The notes under the pieces are model-generated. The model made no database searches. It had not been told where the DNA came from and saw only the letters and a list, made by a program, of their open reading frames with translations. A program made the translations under genes and the position numbers. Source: Sipunculus nudus (Eukaryota; Annelida; Sipuncula; Golfingiida; Sipunculidae). From it: 64,000 bases of DNA. Positions 1-11,374 of the stretch are shown here, piece after piece (position 1 is the stretch's first letter; every line of letters starts with the position of its first letter). The stretch lies in NCBI GenBank assembly GCA_026874595.1, contig CM049318.1, positions 26,688,956 to 26,752,955 of the forward strand, given 5' to 3'.

Positions 1-294
1 ATCTTTGCATTTCATTTCTTTCTATTATTTTCACTATCTAACTGTAAAGTTTAAAAAAAAAATACTATACCATGCTCTCCCCTCATCCTTTAGTGTATTC
101 ACTGATCCTCCGCTTATTTTTGCACAGGCATTCTACAAAGACTAAGATTTGAACAGTGTACAGCATCTCATGAATATGCAACTACGCACCAACTAAATTA
201 AGACCTGTCATTCTCTTTTTAACTGTCATTCTAATTAACATGCTTGACGATAACACATAAAAATAACCTCCTCTTTTTTACATCAGAAATACTA

Positions 295-306
295 CATCTG
301 CAGATG
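295..306. repeat. 12-bp palindrome with PstI site, first position (example in m1)
   Basis: CATCTGCAGATG is a perfect palindrome made of two abutting CANNTG (E-box-like) hexamers around CTGCAG. It lies ~295 bp into most alpha monomers. Beta monomers have CATCTGCAAATG here, losing the PstI site and the symmetry (for example 2,363-2,374). Whether any protein binds is unknown. Confidence 0.85.
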
Positions 307-525
307 AACAAATGTGCCACAATTTTAGTAGTTGAATGTTTGATCGAGATTGCGTACTTCTTGGAATGTGAATAAAAGAATACGTAATGAGCATTTCGTA
401 AAGATGACAATTAACCTCAGTTTCATGTTTGATCCCGTTTTAATGCCACTCAATTAATCGCTCAAATTCGAATATGATAATATCAGAAGATCCAAACCAT
501 CTATATAGCACCAAATGTAAAAAAT

Positions 526-589
526 GTTACTTCTGCTTATTTGGTCAAATCCGTATGGCGATCAAAAGAGTAGTGTACTCTTTCATTAT
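526..589 (+). other. Conserved block common to alpha and beta (example in m1)
   Basis: About 64 bp from TGTTACTTCTGC to TCTTTCATTAT that is almost invariant between the two families although both flanks differ strongly. It contains the 19-bp inverted repeat. Several family-switch points (m34, m40, m50, m62) map within or right beside it. Confidence 0.75.
565..583. repeat. 19-bp inverted repeat, 8-bp arms with 3-nt spacer (example in m1)
   Basis: AAAGAGTA, GTG, TACTCTTT. It recurs in most monomers of both families inside the best conserved block. In m32, m36 and m42 the centre changes to AGTTG and a 7-bp-arm dyad survives. m5 and m16 lose the left arm, and m54 has a mismatch. Confidence 0.8.
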
Positions 590-722
590 ATGCCAAAAGA
601 ACATATTGGATTGAACGAGCAAGCAGACAACATAACATTTGATTAATCAGATATTGCATTTTTCTGTTATTCTGTCAAGACGACATAAAAATTCACATGT
701 AATTCCATTAGGCATTTTTCAA

Positions 723-734
723 CATCTGCAGATG
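723..734. repeat. 12-bp palindrome with PstI site, second position (example in m1)
   Basis: The same CATCTGCAGATG, 428 bp after the first, is kept in both alpha and beta (for example 2,795-2,806 in beta). Exceptions I saw are m44 (CTGCAGTTG), m50 (CTACATATG) and m62 (CTACAGATG). Confidence 0.85.
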
Positions 735-932
735 AAGTTATTTGCAATATTTTAAAGTTGAAAATTTGACGAATATACCATATCCCAATGGGGAATGAAT
801 CAAATATTGCGTAACTCTACTTTTAATTTAAATTTAACGTAAGCTATATTTTATATTTTAAAATACTTCGAAAATGTTATAGTTAACCCGAAATAAGTAA
901 GGGCATAGAAGGAGAATCTGTTTTTTTTTTCA

Positions 933-1001
933 TATACGCAACACTATCCAAAAAGAAGACCTTACTCTGTTGTACTCTTAGCCCATTCCTCAATTTATTA
1001 A
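933..1001 (+). other. Second conserved block common to alpha and beta (example in m1)
   Basis: From ATACGCAACACTATCC to CCCATTCCTCAATTTAT the families agree apart from AAGACC/AAGGCC and TTATAC/TTGTAC. It lies just after a variable run of 7-11 T. The alpha-tail joins of m35, m41 and m46 fall in or at the end of it. Confidence 0.7.
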
Positions 1002-1035
1002 ACGCTTACAGGTGAAACTGCAAAGAACGGCTCAA

Positions 1036-2068
1036 ATCTTTGCATTTCATTTCTTTCTATTATTTTCACTATCTAACTGTAAAGTTTAAAAAAAAATACT
1101 ATACCATGCTCTCCCCTCATCCTTTAGTGTATTCACTGATCCTCCGCTTATTTTTGCACAGGTATTCTACAAAGACTAAGATTTGAACAGTGTACAGCAT
1201 CTCATGAATATGCAACTACGCACCAACTAAATTAAGACCTGTCATTCTCTTTTTAACTGTCATTCTAATTAACATGCTTGACGATAACACATAAAAATAA
1301 CCTCCTCTTTTTTACATCAGAAATACTACATCTGCAGATGAACAAATGTGCCACAATTTTAGTAGTTGAATGTTTGATCGAGATTGCGTACTTCCAGGAA
1401 TGTGAATAAAAGAATACGTAATGAGCATTTCGTAAAGATGACAATTAACCTCAGTTTCATGTTTGATCCCGTTTTAATGCCACTCAATTAATCGCTCAAA
1501 TTCGAATATGATAATATCAGAAGATCCAAACCATCTATATAGCACCAAATGTAAAAAATGTTACTTCTGCTTATTTGGTCAAATCCGTATGGCGATCAAA
1601 AGAGTAGTGTACTCTTTCATTATATGCCAAAAGAACATATTGGATTGACCGAGCAAGCAGACAACATAACATTTGATTAATCAGATATTGCATTTTTCTG
1701 TTATTCTGTCAAGACGACATAAAAATTCACATGTAATTCCATTAGGCATTTTTCAACATCTGCAGATGAAGTTATTTGCAATATTTATAGTTGAAAATTT
1801 GACGAATATACCATATCCCAAGGGGGAATGAATCAAATATTGCGTAACTCTACTTTTAATTTAAATTTAACGTAAGCTATATTTTATATTTTAAAATACT
1901 TCGAAAATGTTATAGTTAACCCGAAATAAGTAAGGACATAGAATGAGAATCCGGGGTTTTTTTTATATACGCAACACTATCCAAAAAGAAGGCCTTACTC
2001 TGTTATACTCTTAGCCCATTCCTCAATTTATTAAACGGTTACAGGTGAAACTGCAAAGAACGGCTCAA
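1036..2068 (+). repeat. Monomer m2, alpha
   Basis: Alpha throughout, directly following another alpha (no alternation here). It has beta-like GGTATTC, ATATTTATAG in place of ATTTTAAAG, and the CCGGGG end with AAGGCC. About 23 CpG were counted in this 1,033-bp copy. Confidence 0.95.
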
Positions 2069-3104
2069 ATCTGTGCATTTCATTTCTTACTATTATTTTC
2101 ACTATCTAAGTGTTAAGTTTAAAAAATTTACTATACCATCCTCTCTCCTCATCGTTTATTTATTCACTGATCCTCCGCTCGTTATCGCACAGGTATTCTA
2201 CAAAGACTGAGATTTGAACAGTGTACAGCATCTCACGAATATTCAACTACGCACCAACTAAATTAAGACTTGTCATTCCTATTTTAAATGTCTTTCTAAT
2301 AAACATGCTTGACGATATCACATAAAAATAACCTCCTCTTTTTTACATCAGAAATACTACAACATCTGCAAATGAACAAATGTGCCACAGTTTTAGTAGT
2401 TGAATGTTTGATCGAGATTGCGTAATTCCTGGAGAGTGAATAATAGATTACGTAATGAGCATTTCGTAAACAGGAAAATTAACCTCAGTTTCATGTTTGA
2501 TCCCGTTTTTCATGACACTCAAATAATCGCTCAAATTCGAATATGATCAAATTAGAGGAACCAAACAATCTATATTGAACCAAATGTAAAAAAAAATGTT
2601 ACTTCTGCTTATTTGGTCAAATCCGTATGGCGATCAAAAGAGTAGTGTACTCTTTCATTATGTGCCAAACGAACATATTGGATTGACCGAGCAAGCAGAC
2701 AACATTACATTTGATTAATCAGATACATTATTTTTCTGATATTATGTCAAGACGACATTAAAATTCACAGTTTATTCCATCAGGCATTTTTCAACATCTG
2801 CAGATGAAGTTATTTGCAATATTTTTAAGTTCAATATTTCATGAATATACAATATCCCAAGGGGAAATAATCAAATATTGCGTAACTCTAATTTTAATTT
2901 TAAGTTTAATGTAAGCTATATTTTCTTTTTAAGATACTTCGAAAATATTATAGTAAACTCGAAATAAGTAAGGGCATAGAATGAGAATCTGTTTTATTTT
3001 ATATACGCAACACTACCCAAAAAGAAGACCTTACTCTGTTATACTCTTAGCCCATTCCTCAATTTATAAAAGGGTTCCAAGTGTAACTGCAAAGTAAGGC
3101 TCAA
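2069..3104 (+). repeat. Monomer m3, beta
   Basis: Beta at the diagnostic sites: AAGTGTTAAG, CGTTTATTTATTC, CATCTGCAAATG, CCTGGAGAG, TTTTTCATGACAC and ATAAAAGGGTTCC. Private variants are CATCCTCTC, GATATTATGTC and CACTACCC, all found again in m14. Confidence 0.95.
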
Positions 3105-4140
3105 ATATTTGCATTTCATTTCTTTCTATTATTTTCACTATCTAACTGTAAAGTTTAAAAAAAAAATACTATACCATGCTCTCCCCTCATCCTTTAGTGT
3201 ATTCACTGATCCTCCGCTTATTTTTGCACAGGCATTCTACAAAGACTAAGATTTGAACAGTGTACAGCATCTCATGAATATGCAACTACGCACCAACTAA
3301 ATTAAGACCTGTCATTCTCTTTTTAACTGTCATTCTAATTAACATGCTTGACGATAACACATAAAAATAACCTCCTCTTTTTTACATCAGAAATACTACA
3401 TCTGCAGATGAACAAATGTGCCACAATTTTAGTAGTTGAATGTTTGATCGAGATTGCGTACTTCCAGGAATGTGAATAAAAGAATACGTAATGAGCATTT
3501 CGTAAAGATGACAATTAACCTCAGTTTCATGTTTGATCCCGTTTTAATGCCACTCAATTAATCGCTCAAATTCGAATATGATAATATCAGAAGATCCAAA
3601 CCATCTATATAGCACCAAATGTAAAAAATGTTACTTCTGCTTATTTGGTCAAATCCGTATGGCGATCAAAAGAGTAGTGTACTCTTTCATTATATGCCAA
3701 AAGAACATATTGGATTGACCGAGCAAGCAGACAACATAACATTTGATTAATCAGATATTGCATTTTTCTGTTATTCTGTCAAGACGACATAAAAATTCAC
3801 ATGTAATTCCATTAGGCATTTTTCAACATCTGCAGATGAAGTTATTTGCAATATTTTAAAGTTGAAAATTTGACGAATATACCATATCCCAATGGGGAAT
3901 GAATCAAATATTGCGTAACTCTACTTTTAATTTAAATTTAACGTAAGCTATATTTTATATTTTAAAATACTTCGAAAATGTTATAGTTAACCCGAAATAA
4001 GTAAGGGCATAGAAGGAGAATCTGTTTTTTTTTTTCATATACGCAACACTATCCAAAAAGAAGACCTTACTCTGTTGTACTCTTAGCCCATTCCTCAATT
4101 TATTAAACGCTTACAGGTGAAACTGCAAAGAACGGCTCGA
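3105..4140 (+). repeat. Monomer m4, alpha
   Basis: A close relative of m1 with the same GAAGGAGAATCTG and AAACGCTTACAGG ending; the T run is eleven long. The start reads ATATTTGC, a private change shared only with m15. Confidence 0.95.
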
Positions 4141-5169
4141 TTCTGTGCATTTCATTTCTTACTATTATTTTCACTATCTAAGTGTTAAGTTTAAAAAATT
4201 TACTATACCATGCTCTCTACTCATCGTTTATTTACTCACTGATCCTCCGCTCATTATCGCACAGGTATTCTACAAAGACTGAGATTTGAACAGTGTACAG
4301 CATCTCAGGAATATTCAACTACGCACCAACTAAATTAAGACTTGTCATTCTCTTTTTAACTGTCATTCTAATAAACATGCTTGACGATAACACATAAAAA
4401 TAACCTCCTCTTTTTTACATCAGAAATACTACATCTGCAGATGAACAAATGTGCCACAGTTTTAGTAGTTGAATATTTGATCGAGATTGCGTACTTCCAG
4501 GAATGTGAATAAAAGAATACGTAATGAGCATTTCGTAAAGATGACAATTAACCTCAGTTTCATGTTTGATCCCGTTTTAATGCCACTCAATTAATCGCTC
4601 AAATTCGAATATGATAATATCAGAAGATCCAAACCATCTATATAGCACCAAATGTAAAAAATGTTACTTCTGCTTATTTGGTCAAATCCGTATGGCGATC
4701 AAAACAGAAGTGTACTCTTTCATTATATGCCAAAAGAACATATTGGATTGACCGAGCAAGCAGACAACATAACATTTGATTAATCAGATACATTATTTTT
4801 CTGATATTCTGTCAAGACGACAATAAAATTCACAGTTAATTCCATTAGGCATTTTTCAACATCTGCAGATGAAGTTATTTGCAATATTTTTAAGTTCAAT
4901 ATTTCATGAATATACAATATCCCCAGGGGAAATAATCAAATATTGCGTAACTCTAATTTTAATTTTAAGTTTAATGTAAGCTATATTTTCTATTTAAGAT
5001 ACTTGGAAAATGTTATAGTAAACTCGAAATAAGTAATGGCATAGAATGAGAATCTGTTTTTTTTTATATACGCAACACTATCCAAAAAGAAGACCTTACT
5101 CTGTTATACTCTTAGCCCATTCCTCAATTTATAAAAGGGTCCCAAGTGTAACTGCAAAGTAAGGCTCAA
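4141..5169 (+). repeat. Monomer m5, beta/alpha/beta mosaic
   Basis: Beta from the start to about 4,318, alpha from about 4,351 to 4,773, and beta from 4,786 to the end. Private variants are CTCTACTC, TCAGGAAT and AAAACAGAAG; the last disrupts the left arm of the conserved 19-bp inverted repeat. GGGTCCCAAG lies near the end. m16 is its duplicate. Confidence 0.92.
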
Positions 5170-6202
5170 ATCTTTGCATTTCATTTCTTACTATTATTTT
5201 CACTATCTAACTGTAAAGTTTAAAAAAAAATTAATATACCATGCTCTCTCCTCATCCTTTAGTGTATTCACTGATCCTCCGCTTATTTTTGCACAGGCAT
5301 TCTACAAAGACTGAGATTTGAACAGTGTACAGCATCTCATGAATATTGAACTGCGCACCAACTAAATTAAGACTTGTCATTCTCTTTTTAACTGTCATTC
5401 TAATAAACATGCTTGACGATAACACATAAAAATAACCTCCTCTATTTTACATCAGAAATACTACATCTGCAGATGAACAAATGTGCCACAGTTTTAGTAG
5501 TTGAATGTTTGATCGAGATTGCGTACTTCCAGGAATGTGAATAAAAGAATACGTAATGAGCATTTCGTAAAGATGACAATTAACCTCAGTTTCATGTTTG
5601 ATCCCGTTTTAATGCCACTCAATTAATCGCTCAAATTCGAATATGATAATATCAGAAGATCCAAACCATCTATATAGCACCAAAGGTAAAAAATGTTACT
5701 TCTGCTTATTTGGTCAAATCCGTATGGCGATCAGAAGAGTAGTGTACTCTTTCATTATATGCCAAAAGAACATATTGGATTGACCGAGCAAGCAGACAAC
5801 ATAACATTTGATTAATCAGATATTGCATTTTTCTGTTATTCTGTCAAGACGACATAAAAATTCACATGTAATTCCATTAGGCATTTTTCAACATCTGCAG
5901 ATGAAGTTATTTGCAATATTTTAAAGTTGAAAATTTGACGAATATACCATATCCCAAGGGGGAATGAATCAAATATTGCGTAACTCTACTTTTAATTTAA
6001 ATTTAACGTAAGCTATATTTTATATTTTAAAATACTTCGAAATTGTTAGTTAACCCGAAATAAGTAAGGACATAGAATGAGAATCCGGGTTTTTTTTTAT
6101 ATACGCAACACTATCCAAAAAGAAGGCCTTACTCTGTTATACTCTTAGCCCATTCCTCAATTTATTAAACGGTTACAGGTGAAACTGCAAAGAACGGCTC
6201 AA
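5170..6202 (+). repeat. Monomer m6, alpha
   Basis: Alpha with the GAAATTGTTAGTT and CCGGG type of end. Private GAACTGCGC (usual: CAACTACGC) and AAAGGTAAAA (usual: AAATGTAAAA). m17 shares both. Confidence 0.95.
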
Positions 6203-7238
6203 ATCTGTGCATTTCATTTCTTACTATTATTTTCACTATCTAAGTGTTAAGTTTAAAAAATTTACTATACCATCCTCTCTCCTCATCGTTTATTTATTCA
6301 CTGATCCTCCGCTCGTTATCGCACAGGTATTCTACAAAGACTGAGATTTGAACAGTGTACAGCATCTCACGAATATTCAACTACGCACCAACTAAATTAA
6401 GACTTGTCATTCCTATTTTAAATGTCTTTCTAATAAACATGCTTGACGATATCACATAAAAATAACCTCCTCTTTTTTACATCAGAAATACTACAACATC
6501 TGCAAATGAACAAATGTGCCACAGTTTTAGTAGTTGAATGTTTGATCGAGATTGCGTAATTCCTGGAGAGTGAATAATAGATTACGTAATGAGCATTTCG
6601 TAAACAGGAAAATTAACCTCAGTTTCATGTTTGATCCCGTTTTTCATGACACTCAAATAATCGCTCAAATTCGAATATGATCAAATTAGAGGAACCAAAC
6701 AATCTATATTGAACCAAATGTAAAAAAAAATGTTACTTCTGCTTATTTGGTCAAATCCGTATGGCGATCAAAAGAGTAGTGTACTCTTTCATTATGTGCC
6801 AAACGAACATATTGGATTGACCGAGCAAGCAGACAACATTACATTTGATTAATCAGATACATTATTTTTCTGATATTATGTCAAGACGACATTAAAATTC
6901 ACAGTTTATTCCATCAGGCATTTTTCAACATCTGCAGATGAAGTTATTTGCAATATTTTTAAGTTCAATATTTCATGAATATACAATATCCCAAGGGGAA
7001 ATAATCAAATATTGCGTAACTCTAATTTTAATTTTAAGTTTAATGTAAGCTATATTTTCTTTTTAAGATACTTCGAAAATGTTATAGTAAACTCGAAATA
7101 AGTAAGGGCATAGAATGAGAATCTGTTTTATTTTATATACGCAACACTATCCAAAAAGAAGACCTTACTCTGTTATACTCTTAGCCCATTCCTCAATTTA
7201 TAAAAGGGTTCCAAGTGTAACTGCAAAGTAAGGCTCAA
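6203..7238 (+). repeat. Monomer m7, beta
   Basis: Typical beta copy, very close to m3 (both have CATCCTCTC and GATATTATGTC) except that it reads CACTATCC. The near-perfect match to the second 11-monomer unit ends inside this copy, at 6,465. Confidence 0.95.
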
Positions 7239-8270
7239 ATCTTTGCATTTCATTTCTTACTATTATTTTCACTATCTAACTGTAAAGTTTAAAAAAAAAT
7301 TACTATACCATGCTCTCTCCTCATCCTTTAGTGTATTCACTGATCCTCCGCTTATTTTTGCACAGGCATTCTACAAAGACTGAGATTTGAACAGTGTACA
7401 GCATCTCATGAATATTCAACTACGCACCAACTAAATTAAGACTTGTCATTCTCTTTTTAACTGTCATTCTAAAAAACATGCTTGACGATAACACATAAAA
7501 ATAACCTCCTCTATTTTACATCAGAAATACTACATCTGCAGATGAACAAATGTGCCACAGTTTTAGTAGTTGAATGTTTGATCGAGATTGCGTACTTCCA
7601 GGAATGTGAATAAAAGAATACGTAATGAGCATTTCGTAAAGATGACAATTAACCTCAGTTTCATGTTTGATCCCGTTTTAATGCCACTCAATTAATCGCT
7701 CAAATTCGAATATGATAATATCAGAAGATCCAAACCATCTATATAGCACCAAAGGTAAAAAATGTTACTTCTGCTTATTTGGTCAAATCCGTATGGCGAT
7801 CAGAAGAGTAGTGTACTCTTTCATTATATGCCAAAAGAACATATTGGATTGACCGAGCAAGCAGACAACATAACATTTGATTAATCAGATATTGCATTTT
7901 TCTGTTATTCTGTCAAGACGACATAAAAATTCACATGTAATTCCATTAGGCATTTTTCAACATCTGCAGATGAAGTTATTTGCAATATTTTAAAGTTGAA
8001 AATTTGACGAATATACCATATCCCAAGGGGGAATGAATCAAATATTGCGTAACTCTACTTTTAATTTAAATTTAACGTAAGCTATATTTTATATTTTAAA
8101 ATACTTCGAAATTGTTAGTTAACCCGAAATAAGTAAGGACATAGAATGAGAATCCGGGTTTTATTTATATACGCAACACTATCCAAAAAGAAGGCCTTAC
8201 TCTGTTATACTCTTAGCCCATTCCTCAATTTATTAAACGGTTACAGGTGAAACTGCAAAGAACGGCTCAA
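7239..8270 (+). repeat. Monomer m8, alpha
   Basis: Typical alpha with the CCGGG end and AAAGGTAAAA as in m6. Private changes are TCTAAAAAAC (usual: TCTAATAAAC) and GGGTTTTATTT interrupting the T run. Confidence 0.95.
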
Positions 8271-9307
8271 ATCTGTGCATTTCATTTCTTACTATTATTT
8301 TCACTATCTAAGTGTTAAGTTTAAAAAAATTTACTATACCATGCTCTCTCCTCATCGTTTATTTATTCACTGATCCTCCGCTCGTTATCGCACAGGTATT
8401 CTACAAAGACTGAGATTTGAACAGTGTACAGCATCTCACGAATATTCAACTACGCACCAACTAAATTAAGACTTGTCATTCCTATTTTAAATGTCTTTCT
8501 AATAAACATGCTTGACGATATCACATAAAAATAACCTCCTCTTTTTTACATCAGAAATACTACAACATCTGCAAATGAACAAATGTGCCACAGTTTTAGT
8601 AGTTGAATGTTTGATCGAGATTGCGTAATTCCTGGAGAGTGAATAATAGATTACGTAATGAGCATTTCGTAAACAGGAAAATTAACCTCAGTTTCATGTT
8701 TGATCCCGTTTTTCATGACACTCAAATAATCGCTCAAATTCGAATATGATCAAATTAGAGGAACCAAACAATCTATATTGAACCAAATGTAAAAAAAAAT
8801 GTTACTTCTGCTTATTTGGTCAAATCCGTATGGCGATCAAAAGAGTAGTGTACTCTTTCATTATGTGCCAAACGAACATATTGGATTGACCGAGCAAGCA
8901 GACAACATTACATTTGATTAATTAGATACATTATTTTTCTGATATTCTGTCAAGACGACATTAAAATTCACAGTTTATTCCATCAGGCATTTTTCAACAT
9001 CTGCAGATGAAGTTATTTGCAATATTTTTAAGTTCAATATTTCATGAATATACAATATCCCAAGGGGAAATAATCAAATATTGCGTAACTCTAATTTTAA
9101 TTTTAAGTTTAATGTAAGCTATATTTTCTTTTTAAGATACTTCGAAAATATTATAGTAAACTCGAAATAAGTAAGGGCATAGAATGAGAATCTGTTTTAT
9201 TTTATATACGCAACACTATCCAAAAAGAAGACCTTACTCTGTTATACTCTTAGCCCATTCCTCAATTTATAAAAGGGTTCCAAGTGTAACTGCAAAGTAA
9301 GGCTCAA
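8271..9307 (+). repeat. Monomer m9, beta
   Basis: Beta throughout, with seven A before TTTAC, and GATTAATTAGATAC (usual: AATCAG). Corresponds to m20 in the second 11-monomer unit. Confidence 0.95.
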
Positions 9308-10339
9308 ATCTTTGCATTTCATTTCTGACTATTATTTTCACTATCTAACTGTAAAGTTTAAAAAAAAATTACTATACCATGCTCTCTCCTCATCCTTTAG
9401 TGTATTCACTGATCCTCCGCTTATTTTTGCACAGGCATTCTACAAAGACTGAGATTTGAACAGTGTACAGCATCTCATGAATATTCAACTACGCACCAAC
9501 TAAATTAAGACTTGTCATTCTCTTTTTAACTGTCATTCTAATAAACATGCTTGACGATAACACATAAAAATAACCTCCTCTATTTTACATCAGAAATACT
9601 ACATCTGCAGATGAACAAATGTGCCACAGTTTTAGTAGTTGAATGTTTGATCGAGATTGCGTACTTCCAGGAATGTGAATAAAAGAATACGTAATGAGCA
9701 TTTCGTAAAGATGACAATTAACCTCAGTTTCATGTTTGATCCCGTTTTAATGCCACTCAATTAATCGCTCAAATTCGAATATGATAATATCAGAAGATCC
9801 AAACCATCTATATAGCACCAAATGTAAAAAATGTTACTTCTGCTTATTTGGTCAAATCCGTATGGCGATCAAAAGAGTAGTGTACTCTTTCATTATATGC
9901 CAGAAGAACATATTGGATTGACCGAGCAAGCAGACAACATAACATTTGATTAATCAGATATTGCATTTTTCTGTTATTCTGTCAAGACGACATAAAAATT
10001 CACATGTAATTCCATTAGGCATTTTTCAACATCTGCAGATGAAGTTATTTGCAATATTTTAAAGTTGAAAATTTGACGAATATACCATATCCCAAGGGGG
10101 AATGAATCAAATATTGCGTAACTCTACTTTAAATTTAAATTTAACGTAAGCTATATTTTATATTTTAAAATACTTCGAAATTGTTAGTTAACCCGAAATA
10201 AGTAAGGACATAGAATGAGAATCCGGGTTTTTTTTATATACGCAACACTATCCAAAAAGAAGGCCTTACTCTGTTATACTCTTAGCCCATTCCTCAATTT
10301 ATTAAACGGTTACAGGTGAAACTGCAAAGAACGGCTCAA
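9308..10339 (+). repeat. Monomer m10, alpha
   Basis: Alpha with the CCGGG end. Private CATTTCTGACTATT start and TGCCAGAAG (usual: TGCCAAAAG). Corresponds to m21. Confidence 0.95.
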
Positions 10340-11374
10340 ATCTGTGCATTTCATTTCTTACTATTATTTTCACTATCTAAGTGTTAAGTTTAAAAAATTT
10401 ACTATACCATGCTCTCTCCTCATCGTTTATTTATTCACTGATCCTCCGCTCGTTATCGCACAGGTATTCTACAAAGACTGAGATTTGAACAGTGTACAGC
10501 ATCTCACGGATATTCAACTACGCACCAACTAAATTAAGACTTGTCATTCTTATTTTAAATGTCTTTCTAATAAACATGCTTGACGATAACACATAAAAAT
10601 AACCTCCTCTTTTTTACATCAGAAATACTACAACATCTGCAAATGAACAAATGTGCCACAGTTTTAGTAGTTGAATGTTTGATCGAGATTGCGTAATTCC
10701 TGGAGAGTGAATAATAGATTACGTAATGAGCATTTCGTAAACAGGAAAATTAACCTCAGTTTCATGTTTGATCCCGTTTTTCATGACACTCAAATAATCG
10801 CTCAAATTCGAATATGATCAAATCAGAGGAACCAAACAATCTATATTGAACCAAATGTAAAAAAAATGTTACTTCTGCTTATTTGGTCAAATCCGTATGG
10901 CGATCAAAAGAGTAGTGTACTCTTTCATTATGTGCCAAACGAACATATTGGATTGACCAAGAAAGCAGATAACATTACATTTGATTAATCAGATACATTA
11001 TTTTTCTGATATTCTGTCAAGACGACATTAAAATTCACAGTTTATTCCATCAGGCATTTTTCAACATCTGCAGATGAAGTTATTTGCAATATTTTTAAGT
11101 TCAATATTTCATGAATATACAATATCCCCAGGGGAAATAATCAAATATTGCGTAACTCTAATTTTAATTTTAAGTTTAATGTAAGCTATATTTTCTATTT
11201 AAGATACTTCGAAAATGTTATAGTAAACTCGAAATAAGTAAGGGCATAGAATGAGAATCTGTTTTATTTTATATACGCAACACTACCCAAAAAGAAGACC
11301 TTACTCTGTTATACTCTTAGCCCATTCCTCAATTTATAAAAGGGTTCCAAGTGTAACTGCAAAGTAAGGCTCAA
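10340..11374 (+). repeat. Monomer m11, beta
   Basis: Beta throughout. Private GACCAAGAAAGCAGATAAC replaces GACCGAGCAAGCAGACAAC. TCCCCAGGGG and TTCTATTTAAGATAC link its 3' half to m5. Confidence 0.95.

Larger units (their letters stand above)
1..1035 (+). repeat. Monomer m1, alpha
   Basis: Alpha at all diagnostic sites. It carries the TTTCTTTCTATT start variant, GAAGGAGAATCTG before a run of ten T, and the AAACGCTTACAGG tail. The private CTTCTTGG at 357-364 replaces CTTCCAGG seen in the other alpha copies. Confidence 0.95.
1..11374 (+). repeat. 11-monomer higher-order repeat, copy 1
   Basis: Monomers m1-m11 run in the order alpha, alpha, beta, alpha, beta/alpha/beta mosaic, alpha, beta, alpha, beta, alpha, beta. 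The same order with the same private variants restarts at 11,375. Shared private variants include CTCAAATATTTGC at the m3/m4 border, GGGTCCCAAG in m5 and CACTACCCAAAAAG in m3. Since the window begins at the start of m1, how far the pattern extends to the left is unknown. Confidence 0.93.

Noticed and set aside
240-310. CRISPR-like repeat array, or bacterial promoter and ribosome-binding signals
   Set aside because: Repeat units are ~1 kb with no unique spacers, no associated genes and no coding capacity. The layout is that of eukaryotic satellite DNA.
400-440. A possible CENP-B box near CATTTCGTAAACAGG or CCCGTTTT
   Set aside because: Only TTCG or CCCG fragments match; the required core spacing with CGGG is absent on either strand.
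1-1035. Link between monomer length and nucleosome spacing (1,035 is about six times 172)
   Set aside because: Many lengths near 1 kb fit some multiple. Without a positioning signal seen in the sequence it is numerology.
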